Position numbers and translations under genes: made by a program. The notes under the pieces were generated by a model. That model made no database searches. It worked only from the letters and a program-made list of their open reading frames with translations, and had not been told where the DNA came from. From JBGSMB01 sp041740375 (GTDB lineage Bacteria > Patescibacteriota > Saccharimonadia > Saccharimonadales > JAGQMS01), in NCBI GenBank assembly GCA_041740375.1, contig JBGSMB010000029.1:1-9625 (forward strand): a stretch of 9,625 nt of DNA, read 5' to 3'. The first letter of the stretch is position 1. Every line of letters begins with the position of its first letter. Of the stretch, positions 1 to 5,254 are shown one piece after another.

Positions 1-41
1 AAGCACAACTTGTTGTGCGCTATCTCTCTCCGCCAAAATAA
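1..41 (+). CDS. Possible 3' end of a gene entering from the left edge
   Basis: Frame 3 is open from the left edge and stops at TAA (39-41), giving a short tail that ends V-V-R-Y-L-S-P-P-K. The stop falls inside the left arm of the following terminator hairpin, as is common in compact bacterial genomes. Too little is visible to name a product. The other two plus frames also stay open past the hairpin until about 140-153, so this reading rests mainly on the position of the terminator. Confidence 0.25.
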   Translation, partial: AQLVVRYLSPPK

Positions 42-74
42 ATATACCGGCTTTTATGCCGGTATATTTATTTT
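35..74. terminator. Bidirectional Rho-independent terminator
   Basis: A perfect 17-bp inverted repeat (35-51 and 58-74) has a 6-nt loop. The stem has a GC-rich core (ACCGGC/GCCGGT) next to the loop and A/T-rich outer arms, so each strand ends in a run rich in T. It would stop a plus-strand gene ending near 41 and the minus-strand comF transcript coming from the right. Confidence 0.75.
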
Positions 75-87
75 ATTGTCGAGTCGA

Positions 88-193
88 GGGATTCGAACGG
101 GTCTTCCGGTGGAAGACCCCGCCCGTAGCCGTGCTTTCTAGCACGGTTGCCTAGCTAAATCTAATTTTGATTTAGCGACAAGGTCGAAATCCC
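88..193 (-). ncRNA. Cloverleaf-like structured element of unknown identity
   Basis: An outer helix (88-98 with 182-193, one bulge and one mismatch) encloses three perfect hairpins: 99-107/111-119 (9 bp, 3-nt loop), 129-135/140-146 (7 bp, 4-nt loop) and 154-161/169-176 (8 bp, 7-nt loop). The minus strand ends with a tRNA T-loop-like GTTCGAATCCC, but the flanking bases do not form a T-stem, no matching acceptor 5' strand is present, and none of the loops is a normal anticodon loop. It lies between the comF stop and the terminator at 35-74, so it is most likely a structured 3' region or processed RNA from the minus-strand transcript. A degraded tRNA, an attachment-site remnant or a small palindromic repeat is also possible. 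Strand is inferred from comF. Confidence 0.4.
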
Positions 194-212
194 GATAGTT
201 CTGCTCCTTCGC

Positions 213-878
213 CTACCGCGCAAACACCGCAACATCAACAGACTTCGCGCCAGCATCAATCAACACTTTAGTCGCAGACGTAATGCTTGCGCCAGTGGTC
301 ATAACATCGTCTATCAAAAGCACATGGGCACCCTGTACGCTTGAGACATTAATAGCTCTGTAAGCAGAAGACGCTCGTTCTAACCGCTGCGACCTGGTGC
401 CCCCAACTTGATGATCGCCGTGTAGCCTGTGGAGTAGCGGGGCATAGGGTAGCTTTCTCGCTGCAGCAATCTCTTTAGCGAGTACTTGCGACTGATCGAA
501 ACCTCTAGACCTAATCCTGTCGCTAGTAGTGGGGAGGTGGGTGATAGTACTAAACTCCGTCTCTGGAATTATATTACTTAGAATTTCTGCTATCCGATAT
601 AGCCCGCCGCGCCGAGAGTCATACTTACTGGCAGATACCAATTCCTTCGCCGCGCCACGATACTGCACGCCGACTGTGACGTGTTTTGGCCTTTCTCGCT
701 TTTTACAAGCCGGGCAGGTAGCAAAATCTTTCGTTAGTTTTCCACAGCGAAAACAGCTTGAAACATACCGCTGAAGCTCACCTTGAGTACACTGCTCGCA
801 AAGCATACTACCCTCGGTAGCACAGACGAGACAGACGTCTGGAGCAATAAAATTTATTATGCGATAGAGGGTCTTCAT
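213..878 (-). CDS. comF: ComF-family phosphoribosyltransferase-like competence protein
   Basis: A 221-residue protein of usual ComF length and layout. The N-terminus has four paired cysteines (C16/C19, C27/C30, C42/C45, C55/C58), as in the zinc-binding part of ComF. The C-terminal half is a type I phosphoribosyltransferase fold: it has K85-Y86, the R-G-F-D-Q block at 125-129 (family form RGFNQ), and the PRPP loop V-L-L-I-D-D-V-M-T-T-G-A-S at 186-198 with both aspartates. Homologues are needed for DNA uptake in naturally competent bacteria and act in the cytoplasm; the substrate is not settled. The gene stands alone, divergent from hsp20, and its transcript runs into the structured element and terminator on its 3' side. 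The ATG at 878 has no strong Shine-Dalgarno. Confidence 0.9.
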   Translation of the reverse strand: MKTLYRIINFIAPDVCLVCATEGSMLCEQCTQGELQRYVSSCFRCGKLTKDFATCPACKKRERPKHVTVGVQYRGAAKELVSASKYDSRRGGLYRIAEILSNIIPETEFSTITHLPTTSDRIRSRGFDQSQVLAKEIAAARKLPYAPLLHRLHGDHQVGGTRSQRLERASSAYRAINVSSVQGAHVLLIDDVMTTGASITSATKVLIDAGAKSVDVAVFAR

Positions 879-915
879 GTTGTCAAACTTATGTTGTAAA
901 TAAATACCGCGTTAG

Positions 916-945
916 TTGCAGACCTTGCCACTTCATAGCTATACT
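916..945 (+). promoter_or_regulatory. Candidate sigma70-type promoter of hsp20
   Basis: TTGCAG (916-921) and TATACT (940-945) are separated by 18 bp, giving a predicted start near 952 and a leader of about 50 nt. No CIRCE-type inverted repeat was seen, so heat control through HrcA is not evident. Confidence 0.5.
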
Positions 946-1002
946 ACCCTAGAACACAAAAACGCCACAATTATTGAATATGCGTAAGTGGAGGATAGTT
1001 TT

Positions 1003-1479
1003 ATGGCACGACGTGGCAACGATGATGATTTGCTTCTAGAAGAAGAGTTAACCGCCGCCTTTTTGGGCGACGAAGATATGGGCATGGATAATGCCGGTAT
1101 TCCTATGCAAGACAACGGCGGGGAAGAGGACTGGGACGATCCCCAGAACCAGCTTCCCGGTCAGCTAGCGCTTGATGTATACGAAACGGCAGACCGATTG
1201 TTTGTAAAGGCTCGAACAGCTGGAGTAAACAAAAGTGAGCTAGATGTCAGTATCTCTGACAACACACTTACTGTACGAGGCTCTCTTTCTGCAGGAACAG
1301 AAGAAGAAGTGCAAAATTACTTCTTGCAAGAATGTTACTGGGGCGAGTTTAGCCGCAGCATTACTCTTCCTGTTCCGGTTAAAGAGGATGAGATTGAAGC
1401 AGTTCTAAAGGACGGAGTTCTCACTATTAGCTTCACCAAGCTAAAACAAGACACCGTAAAAAAGATCCAGGTTCTCTAG
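1003..1479 (+). CDS. hsp20: Small heat-shock protein, Hsp20/alpha-crystallin family
   Basis: A 158-residue ATP-independent holdase expected to bind unfolding proteins in the cytoplasm. The N-terminal 50 residues are very acidic (runs of D and E at 7-15, 22-26 and 41-46). The alpha-crystallin domain spans about 54-148, with L-T-V-R-G at 89-93, the C-Y-W-G-E-F-S-R block at 111-118 and the conserved G-V-L-T-I at 138-142. The tail ends in an I-x-V element (I155-Q-V157) that docks on a neighbouring subunit in this family. I chose ATG 1003 because GGAGGA (990-995) lies 7 nt upstream. A GTG at 988 in the same frame would overlap that Shine-Dalgarno. The next gene is convergent, and the two share the terminator after the stop. 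Confidence 0.92.
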   Translation: MARRGNDDDLLLEEELTAAFLGDEDMGMDNAGIPMQDNGGEEDWDDPQNQLPGQLALDVYETADRLFVKARTAGVNKSELDVSISDNTLTVRGSLSAGTEEEVQNYFLQECYWGEFSRSITLPVPVKEDEIEAVLKDGVLTISFTKLKQDTVKKIQVL

Positions 1480-1495
1480 GGCAATTGCCTGAAGT

Positions 1496-1528
1496 AAAAA
1501 TACCCTCGTTTCCGAGGGTATTTTTTTT
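1496..1528. terminator. Bidirectional terminator between hsp20 and the pilin operon
   Basis: A 13-bp inverted repeat, AAAAATACCCTCG (1496-1508) and its complement (1513-1525), has a 4-nt loop and is followed by T to 1528. The A-run on the left arm supplies the T-tract for minus-strand transcripts, so it serves both hsp20 and the pilin operon ending at 1543. Confidence 0.92.
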
Positions 1529-1542
1529 GGCGAATCTGCTGA

Positions 1543-1977
1543 TCAAACAGAATCGAGCTGATTGAGCACGAACTGCACAATAACTTCAGATAGTGCGACG
1601 ACTGCAAGACCGATACATGCATAGATGATTGTATTCTTGGCACTTGTTACACCGCCAGAGTCACCGCCAGATGTAATGTACTTGATGCCACCAAAGATAA
1701 TCATAATCACCGATAAGATACCAACGATCACTTGTAGAATACGAATAATGAGCTGAATGGTGTTTGTAACGGTGCTTGTAGCAGTATTAGATGCCCCACA
1801 ATCAGTAGAGGCAGCTTCACCAAACGCCCCTGTTACGCCACAGTTGATTGCACCTGTTTGTGCGTTTCCAGTAGGGGCAGCGGCCTGCGCGCCAACTAAT
1901 GCTGGAGTCAGCGCAAAGCCGGACATTCCAATTGTTAGGGCGATTGAGCTAATTAATAATGATAGTTTTTTTCTCAT
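1543..1977 (-). CDS. T4SS-pilin-like two-helix membrane protein (operon gene 6)
   Basis: A 144-residue protein resembling the small T4SS pilin (VirB2/TrbC-like) proteins of Patescibacteria. It has a signal peptide (R2-K3-K4, then a hydrophobic stretch to about 28, with A-Q-A near 30-32), a short Ala/Thr-rich mature N-terminus with C46 and C60, then helices at about 74-97 and 115-137. They are joined by a Gly-rich turn (I-T-S-G-G-D, 101-106) and the motif A-K-N-T-I-I-Y-A-C-I-G (113-123). It closely matches the next upstream gene, including S-E-V-I-V-Q-F near the end. The start ATG has AAGGAA about 12 nt upstream. It is last in the series and has its own promoter in the preceding gap, so it may be made in greater amount. 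Being the major pilus subunit is inference. Confidence 0.82.
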   Translation of the reverse strand: MRKKLSLLISSIALTIGMSGFALTPALVGAQAAAPTGNAQTGAINCGVTGAFGEAASTDCGASNTATSTVTNTIQLIIRILQVIVGILSVIMIIFGGIKYITSGGDSGGVTSAKNTIIYACIGLAVVALSEVIVQFVLNQLDSV

Positions 1978-2013
1978 AAGATTATTCGTTTCCTTTTATA
2001 TTTGATTATCTTG

Positions 2014-2042
2014 GTTATATCACATAAGCGTGAGCTTCTCAA
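2014..2042 (-). promoter_or_regulatory. Internal promoter ahead of the last pilin-like gene
   Basis: Read on the minus strand, TTGAGA (2042-2037) and an extended -10 element TGATATAAC (2022-2014) are separated by exactly 17 bp. It sits in the 68-bp gap between the two most similar pilin-like genes, starting a transcript about 30 nt upstream of the ATG at 1977. Confidence 0.6.
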
Positions 2043-2045
2043 TAA

Positions 2046-2447
2046 CTATACCTTATCTAGTTGATTGAGGGTGAACTGCACGATCACTTCAGAGAGGGCG
2101 ACAATAGCAATACCAATACACGCATAGATAATCGTATTTTTCGAAGTATTAAGTTTTGCAGGGTCGCCAGAAGAGGTGACATAGCGGATGCCGCCAAAGA
2201 TTACAAAGAATACAGCAACTGTACCTGCAATAACCTGAAGAATCCTTATGCCTATTTGCACTAGGTTTGCAACCGTTCCACCAGTGTCCGCACATGCACC
2301 GCCCGCAACCGCTCCAGCGCCTTCGCATACAGCCGCACTCTGAGCTGCATTGCTCTGGGCGTACACAGCGGCAGGGGCTAGCACCACTACACCTGTAGAT
2401 ACCGTAAGAAATAGCGACAAGGCCATTATTTTTATTTTTTGCATCAT
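2046..2447 (-). CDS. T4SS-pilin-like two-helix membrane protein (operon gene 5)
   Basis: A 133-residue protein with a signal peptide ending A-V-Y-A (27-30), a mature N-terminus carrying C41 and C52, and two helices at about 62-86 and 104-127. The linking turn is T-S-S-G-D-P (91-96) and the motif is S-K-N-T-I-I-Y-A-C-I-G (102-112). It is most similar to the genes on either side of it. ATG 2447 is preferred because GGAG lies 6 nt upstream. A more upstream ATG (2471) would add eight residues that overlap the end of the previous gene and carry no signal-peptide feature. The gap to the upstream gene is only 13 nt, so translation is probably coupled. The cysteine pair could form a disulfide outside the membrane (inference). 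Confidence 0.83.
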   Translation of the reverse strand: MMQKIKIMALSLFLTVSTGVVVLAPAAVYAQSNAAQSAAVCEGAGAVAGGACADTGGTVANLVQIGIRILQVIAGTVAVFFVIFGGIRYVTSSGDPAKLNTSKNTIIYACIGIAIVALSEVIVQFTLNQLDKV

Positions 2448-2460
2448 TCTATACTCCATT

Positions 2461-2850
2461 TTATACAGCATTTACTACAAAAGCGACGATAACTTGTGAC
2501 ATGGCCGCAATCGCGACACCTATACAAGCATATATAATCGTGTTCTTTGCGCTATTTAACTTCGCTGGATCACCAGAAGAAGTTATGTAGCGAAGTCCGC
2601 CAACTATGATCATAATCACCGCAGCAATCCCAACGAGTACATTAAGAGCGGTGATTACTTTCGTGGCCACGCCTTCAGGTCCAAACAAGCTGTTTGCCTC
2701 ATTGTCTTTGCTTGAGCAAAATTCTGAACCCTCTATACCAGTACAATCTACCTGACTGTTTAATTCGGCTGCAAAAACAAGTTGTGGAGCAAAAAAAAGC
2801 GAGCTCGCCGTGACAAAGATAGCGGCAATAGATAGAAACAGTAGCCTCAT
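2461..2850 (-). CDS. T4SS-pilin-like two-helix membrane protein (operon gene 4)
   Basis: A 129-residue paralogue: signal peptide ending L-V-F-A (24-27), short acidic mature region with C36 and C45, then helices at about 64-87 and 102-127. The turn is T-S-S-G-D-P (90-95) and the motif A-K-N-T-I-I-Y-A-C-I-G (101-111). The ATG at 2850 overlaps the TGA stop of the upstream gene as ATGA, the usual sign of coupled translation. An in-frame ATG at 2862 would add M-G-V-G and a longer overlap and cannot be fully excluded. The spacing of the two N-terminal cysteines (8 residues between them) is close to that in gene 5, supporting a shared fold. Confidence 0.83.
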   Translation of the reverse strand: MRLLFLSIAAIFVTASSLFFAPQLVFAAELNSQVDCTGIEGSEFCSSKDNEANSLFGPEGVATKVITALNVLVGIAAVIMIIVGGLRYITSSGDPAKLNSAKNTIIYACIGVAIAAMSQVIVAFVVNAV

Positions 2851-3128
2851 GCCAACACCCATACCACTAGCTGTACGATTGCAATTGCTGATAGCGCAAC
2901 AGCAATACCGATGGCTGCATAAATAATTGTGTTCTTTGCCTTCGCAACAGCTTGTGGATTATCGCCATTAATTATTAGCTGTAAGCCCGCGAGGATAATG
3001 ACAATGACGCTTATCGCGCCAAGTGCGCCAAATACTAAGGTCATAATTGCTGCCGTACCGGTTTCACCGTCGGCTACCTTGGGCCCGCTATAGGTAAGTG
3101 TTTGTGCAAAATTACTTAAGATATTCAT
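2847..3128 (-). CDS. Short T4SS-pilin-like protein without a signal peptide (operon gene 3)
   Basis: Only 93 residues. After a polar N-terminus of about 24 residues there are two helices, about 26-52 and 66-91, joined by I-N-G-D-N-P (53-58) and the motif A-K-A-K-N-T-I-I-Y-A-A-I-G (62-74). It belongs to the same family as its neighbours but lacks both the cleavable signal peptide and the cysteine pair, so it would sit in the membrane with a short uncleaved N-terminus. Its ATG overlaps the preceding stop as TAATG, with GGAG about 12 nt upstream. It ends in TGA inside the ATGA start of gene 4. The use of TGA as a stop argues against the recoded SR1/Gracilibacteria genetic code. Confidence 0.82.
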   Translation of the reverse strand: MNILSNFAQTLTYSGPKVADGETGTAAIMTLVFGALGAISVIVIILAGLQLIINGDNPQAVAKAKNTIIYAAIGIAVALSAIAIVQLVVWVLA

Positions 3129-3631
3129 TAGCTTGAGATACTCCTACCGACGAACGATACTATACCGGTGGCAACTATCGCAATACCTAGGCCAATTGCC
3201 GCATTCAGCGCAGTATTTCGCGCGTCTTTTGCTTTGTTAGTATCGCCTTCAGAAAGCACAAACTTGAATCCGGCGACAACGATGAATACAAACGCAACTA
3301 TTCCCGCAATCCGGAGCAAAATGTCCAAAACAGCAATCGCCACACGTTGAGTAACAATCGCAACGTTTAGTCGAGTCGTAGTGCCGTCGCAATTACTTAC
3401 TGGTTGGCCAGATTCCTTATCTACGCAAGGGCCGACTACCTGACAAATCTCCTCACCGTTTGAGGCCTCGACAGCCTTCACTTCTAGGTATTTGTACCAG
3501 GTTGGTACACCAAGGAGTGAGCGACTGGAGCAGTCAATTGCTTTCGCAGATGGCGCAGGTGTCAAAAAGACAAGCGTCGCAATCGCCGACACTAAAATCA
3601 TAGAAATCGCTGAAAATCGTTGCAACATCAT
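3128..3631 (-). CDS. T4SS-pilin-like protein with an extended four-Cys ectodomain (operon gene 2)
   Basis: A 167-residue protein. The signal peptide runs to about A-K-A (29-31). A mature region of about 60 residues holds C34, C63, C69 and C81, then two helices at about 96-126 and 141-162 joined by S-E-G-D-T-N-K (127-133) and a diverged motif A-R-N-T-A-L-N-A-A-I-G (137-147). This is the same core as genes 3-6, with the usual K-N-T replaced by R-N-T. ATG 3631 overlaps the upstream TAA as TAATGATG. An earlier ATG at 3661 in this frame lies wholly inside the upstream gene and would spoil the signal peptide. The larger ectodomain suggests a surface-exposed or minor subunit role (inference). Confidence 0.8.
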   Translation of the reverse strand: MMLQRFSAISMILVSAIATLVFLTPAPSAKAIDCSSRSLLGVPTWYKYLEVKAVEASNGEEICQVVGPCVDKESGQPVSNCDGTTTRLNVAIVTQRVAIAVLDILLRIAGIVAFVFIVVAGFKFVLSEGDTNKAKDARNTALNAAIGLGIAIVATGIVSFVGRSISS

Positions 3632-4281
3632 TAGCCGAATATACCACCCGGCACCAGCCATTGGAAGAAGGCAAACAGAAATACTAGCGCGAGAAGGGCA
3701 ACAAAAGAGTTAATGATCCGGGTTTTCGCCTTTGACGTTGCTTGCGGGTTACCCCCAGCAGCTGAATACTGAATTCCCGCAAAAATTACCGATCCGGTGA
3801 TAGCAAGCCCCGCAAGAGCGGTCAAGAGGTTCACTGCAGTCTGTAGGTACCCAAAAATCTTTGACCCGCTCTCTCCAAAATCAAGATCGCTTTCAAGAGT
3901 CACGCTATCAGACCCGCCTTGAGGACCGGAAGAAGATGTATTTTGCGGAATCGGTACACAAGATAGATTGGTAGTTGATAGTTGCGTTCCGGCAGGGCAC
4001 TGCGAACAAGTGTTCTGATCTGCCACCCAGACACCGCCCGAGTTCTCGCACTGAGTAGGCAATCCGATACATGTACCCAGTTGAAACGATGTTACGGTTC
4101 CGGCAGGACAGCTTCTACATTCCGTGACAAACGTTGACCCGTTATAACCTGCATACCAGGTTCCTCCAGATGCCTCGCAACCTGCCTGATCGGCCTTAAC
4201 TGGCGTAGCGAGCAGGAACGCTGTAGCGAGAAAACCAGCAACAAAAAGCAGTAGTAGACCTAATTTTTGAGTTTTTATCAT
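3631..4281 (-). CDS. Cys-rich T4SS-pilin-like surface protein, first gene of the operon
   Basis: A 216-residue protein with a signal peptide (K3/K6, hydrophobic 7-25, V-K-A at 28-30). Its ectodomain carries two copies of a Cys-rich module: copy 1 at 35-75 (C35, C55, C58, C71) and copy 2 at 78-112 (C78, C92, C95, C108). Each copy starts C-E-x-S-G-G-x-W-x-A and contains C-x-x-C-P-A-G-T. A Ser/Gly-rich linker (114-140) leads to two helices at about 147-172 and 188-210, joined by A-A-G-G-N-P (174-179) and a basic S-K-A-K-T-R segment (183-188), equivalent to the pilin core. C-x-x-C-P-A-G-T modules resemble the disulfide-rich repeats of extracellular proteins. It has no strong Shine-Dalgarno. A surface tip or contact subunit is possible; function is unproven. 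Confidence 0.8.
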   Translation of the reverse strand: MIKTQKLGLLLLFVAGFLATAFLLATPVKADQAGCEASGGTWYAGYNGSTFVTECRSCPAGTVTSFQLGTCIGLPTQCENSGGVWVADQNTCSQCPAGTQLSTTNLSCVPIPQNTSSSGPQGGSDSVTLESDLDFGESGSKIFGYLQTAVNLLTALAGLAITGSVIFAGIQYSAAGGNPQATSKAKTRIINSFVALLALVFLFAFFQWLVPGGIFG

Positions 4282-4292
4282 AATTTAGCTCA

Positions 4293-4321
4293 ATTGTAAC
4301 AGATGTTTACAGATTGAAACA
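4293..4321 (-). promoter_or_regulatory. Candidate promoter of the six-gene pilin operon
   Basis: On the minus strand an extended -10 element TGTTACAAT (4301-4293) follows a poor -35 element TGTTTC (4321-4316) at 17 bp. The predicted start is only a few bases ahead of the ATG at 4281, implying a very short or leaderless mRNA. This agrees with the lack of a clear ribosome binding site there. Confidence 0.4.
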
Positions 4322-4327
4322 GCTATT
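4298..4327. repeat. Three 10-bp phased direct repeats, candidate operator
   Basis: Three adjacent 10-mers start at 4298, 4308 and 4318 and share the core ACAGAT, ACAGAT, ACAGCT. The period of one DNA helical turn puts all cores on the same face. They cover the -35 side of the minus promoter and abut the -35 of the plus promoter, where one regulator could control both directions. Confidence 0.45.
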
Positions 4328-4354
4328 GCTAATGTTGTGTGTTTGTGGTATAAT
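4326..4354 (+). promoter_or_regulatory. Promoter of the lipoprotein gene
   Basis: TTGCTA (4326-4331), a 17-bp spacer and an extended -10 element TGGTATAAT (4346-4354, perfect TATAAT hexamer) predict a start near 4361. That leaves a leader of about 27 nt before ATG 4388 and rules out the in-frame GTG at 4337 as the start. Confidence 0.75.
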
Positions 4355-4387
4355 TATAGTATTAATCATAAGGATTTATCACACACT

Positions 4388-5197
4388 ATGGACACACCTC
4401 GTATTACCCCAGAAGTAAAGAAGCGAAGTAATCGCCTGAAAGCAACTATCGCTATGGCCTCCCTTGCCATTCTATCGGCATGCGGTGGAGGAGCAAGCGC
4501 TGAAAGGGAAAGCACGCCTACGACAATCGAAGCTAGCCCAAGCGAAATCCCAAACCCTGAAACAGTCGAAACTGATGGCTCTACTCCAATCTCAACAGAA
4601 TCAGAAGACCAGCCATCTGAAGTCGTCACTGCTGGCGACGAAGGCGAAGTCACCGATACTACTTTTGTAGACAGCGAGGAACCTGGTGGCATGGAAACTA
4701 TCGAAACCTGCGACGACCTGCATTGCCCCGGAAGATTTACTAATCCAGAATTTCCTTCAGACAGCGAGAACATGCAGAACTCAGAGAAAGCACAGAGGGT
4801 TATTGATGCCCTGTTCGAGAATATAAACTTTGGCATCAACAATAACAGCCCAATCCACATCCAAAACAGTATAGGTCCCGATGCTTCCGGCTTTTTAGGT
4901 ACAGCGCTTGAGACCATGGATGCTGTAAATCAATACCGAATTGATTATCCGGAAGCTGATGTTGCTGAAGTCTACCGCATACAAGCAGAAGTACTTGGCG
5001 AGCCAATCAAATCTCCTACCGGCTACGCTGTTGAAGTTCAAGAGTACGAAGACCGAGATCCGCTTACTGACGAGTTAATCCCACTGGGTGAACCCTTTCA
5101 GGTAGTCCTTTCTAGAGTTGATATTACCTACAACAGCTCAGATACGGAAACAGCCATGAAGGCTTCATGGGTATTTAACGGTAATATCCAGAACTAA
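4388..5197 (+). CDS. Putative surface lipoprotein of unknown function
   Basis: A 269-residue protein with a lipoprotein signal: basic n-region (K11-K12-R13, R16, K18), hydrophobic 19-31 and lipobox L-S-A-C with C32 as the lipid-bearing residue. Residues 38-106 form a Ser/Thr/Pro/Glu-rich acidic linker that would hold the rest away from the membrane. The C-terminal domain (about 130-269) is soluble and mixed in composition, with C108 and C113 just before it. I do not recognise the family. ATG 4388 has AAGGA 13 nt upstream, a long spacing. The gene is divergent from the pilin operon and upstream of the VirB6-like gene, so it may be an accessory of the secretion apparatus. It is far longer than VirB7-type lipoproteins, and equivalence is not claimed. 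Confidence 0.8.
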   Translation: MDTPRITPEVKKRSNRLKATIAMASLAILSACGGGASAERESTPTTIEASPSEIPNPETVETDGSTPISTESEDQPSEVVTAGDEGEVTDTTFVDSEEPGGMETIETCDDLHCPGRFTNPEFPSDSENMQNSEKAQRVIDALFENINFGINNNSPIHIQNSIGPDASGFLGTALETMDAVNQYRIDYPEADVAEVYRIQAEVLGEPIKSPTGYAVEVQEYEDRDPLTDELIPLGEPFQVVLSRVDITYNSSDTETAMKASWVFNGNIQN

Positions 5198-5221
5198 AAA
5201 ACACTTACGGTAAACTTTCAA

Positions 5222-5242
5222 ACTACCCTTATATAGGGTAGT
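5222..5242 (+). promoter_or_regulatory. Hairpin in front of the VirB6-like gene
   Basis: ACTACCCT (5222-5229) and AGGGTAGT (5235-5242) form an 8-bp stem with a 5-nt loop, 12 nt before ATG 5255. Only a weak T-rich run follows, so it is at best a leaky terminator for the lipoprotein gene. The right arm holds the only Shine-Dalgarno-like purine run (AGGG), so it could instead limit translation. Confidence 0.5.
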
Positions 5243-5254
5243 ATTTACTTATAT

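Noticed and set aside
78..200. A tRNA gene on the minus strand, suggested by GTTCGAATCCC
   Set aside because: The bases flanking the T-loop-like sequence do not pair as a T-stem, no acceptor 5' strand matches the 3' end, and no hairpin has a proper 7-nt anticodon loop. Kept only as an unidentified structured element.
988..1002. GTG start adding five residues to the small heat-shock protein
   Set aside because: The GTG overlaps the strong GGAGGA Shine-Dalgarno that serves ATG 1003.
2847..2849. Recoded TGA (SR1/Gracilibacteria-type code)
   Set aside because: TGA here is a clean stop overlapping the next start as ATGA; reading through it adds no conserved family sequence.
1543..4281. Type IV pilus (PilA-type) pilins
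   Set aside because: There is no prepilin peptidase motif (G followed by F-T-L-x-E). All six have two helices, and five of the six carry ordinary signal peptides, which fits T4SS pilin-like proteins.
4337..4387. Upstream GTG start for the lipoprotein
   Set aside because: It lies upstream of the predicted transcription start and inside the promoter; the extra residues would bury the lipoprotein signal.
4366..4917. A 183-codon open frame opposite the lipoprotein gene
   Set aside because: It lies wholly antisense to a gene with promoter and lipobox, has no recognisable domain, and is explained as a shadow of the plus-strand codons.
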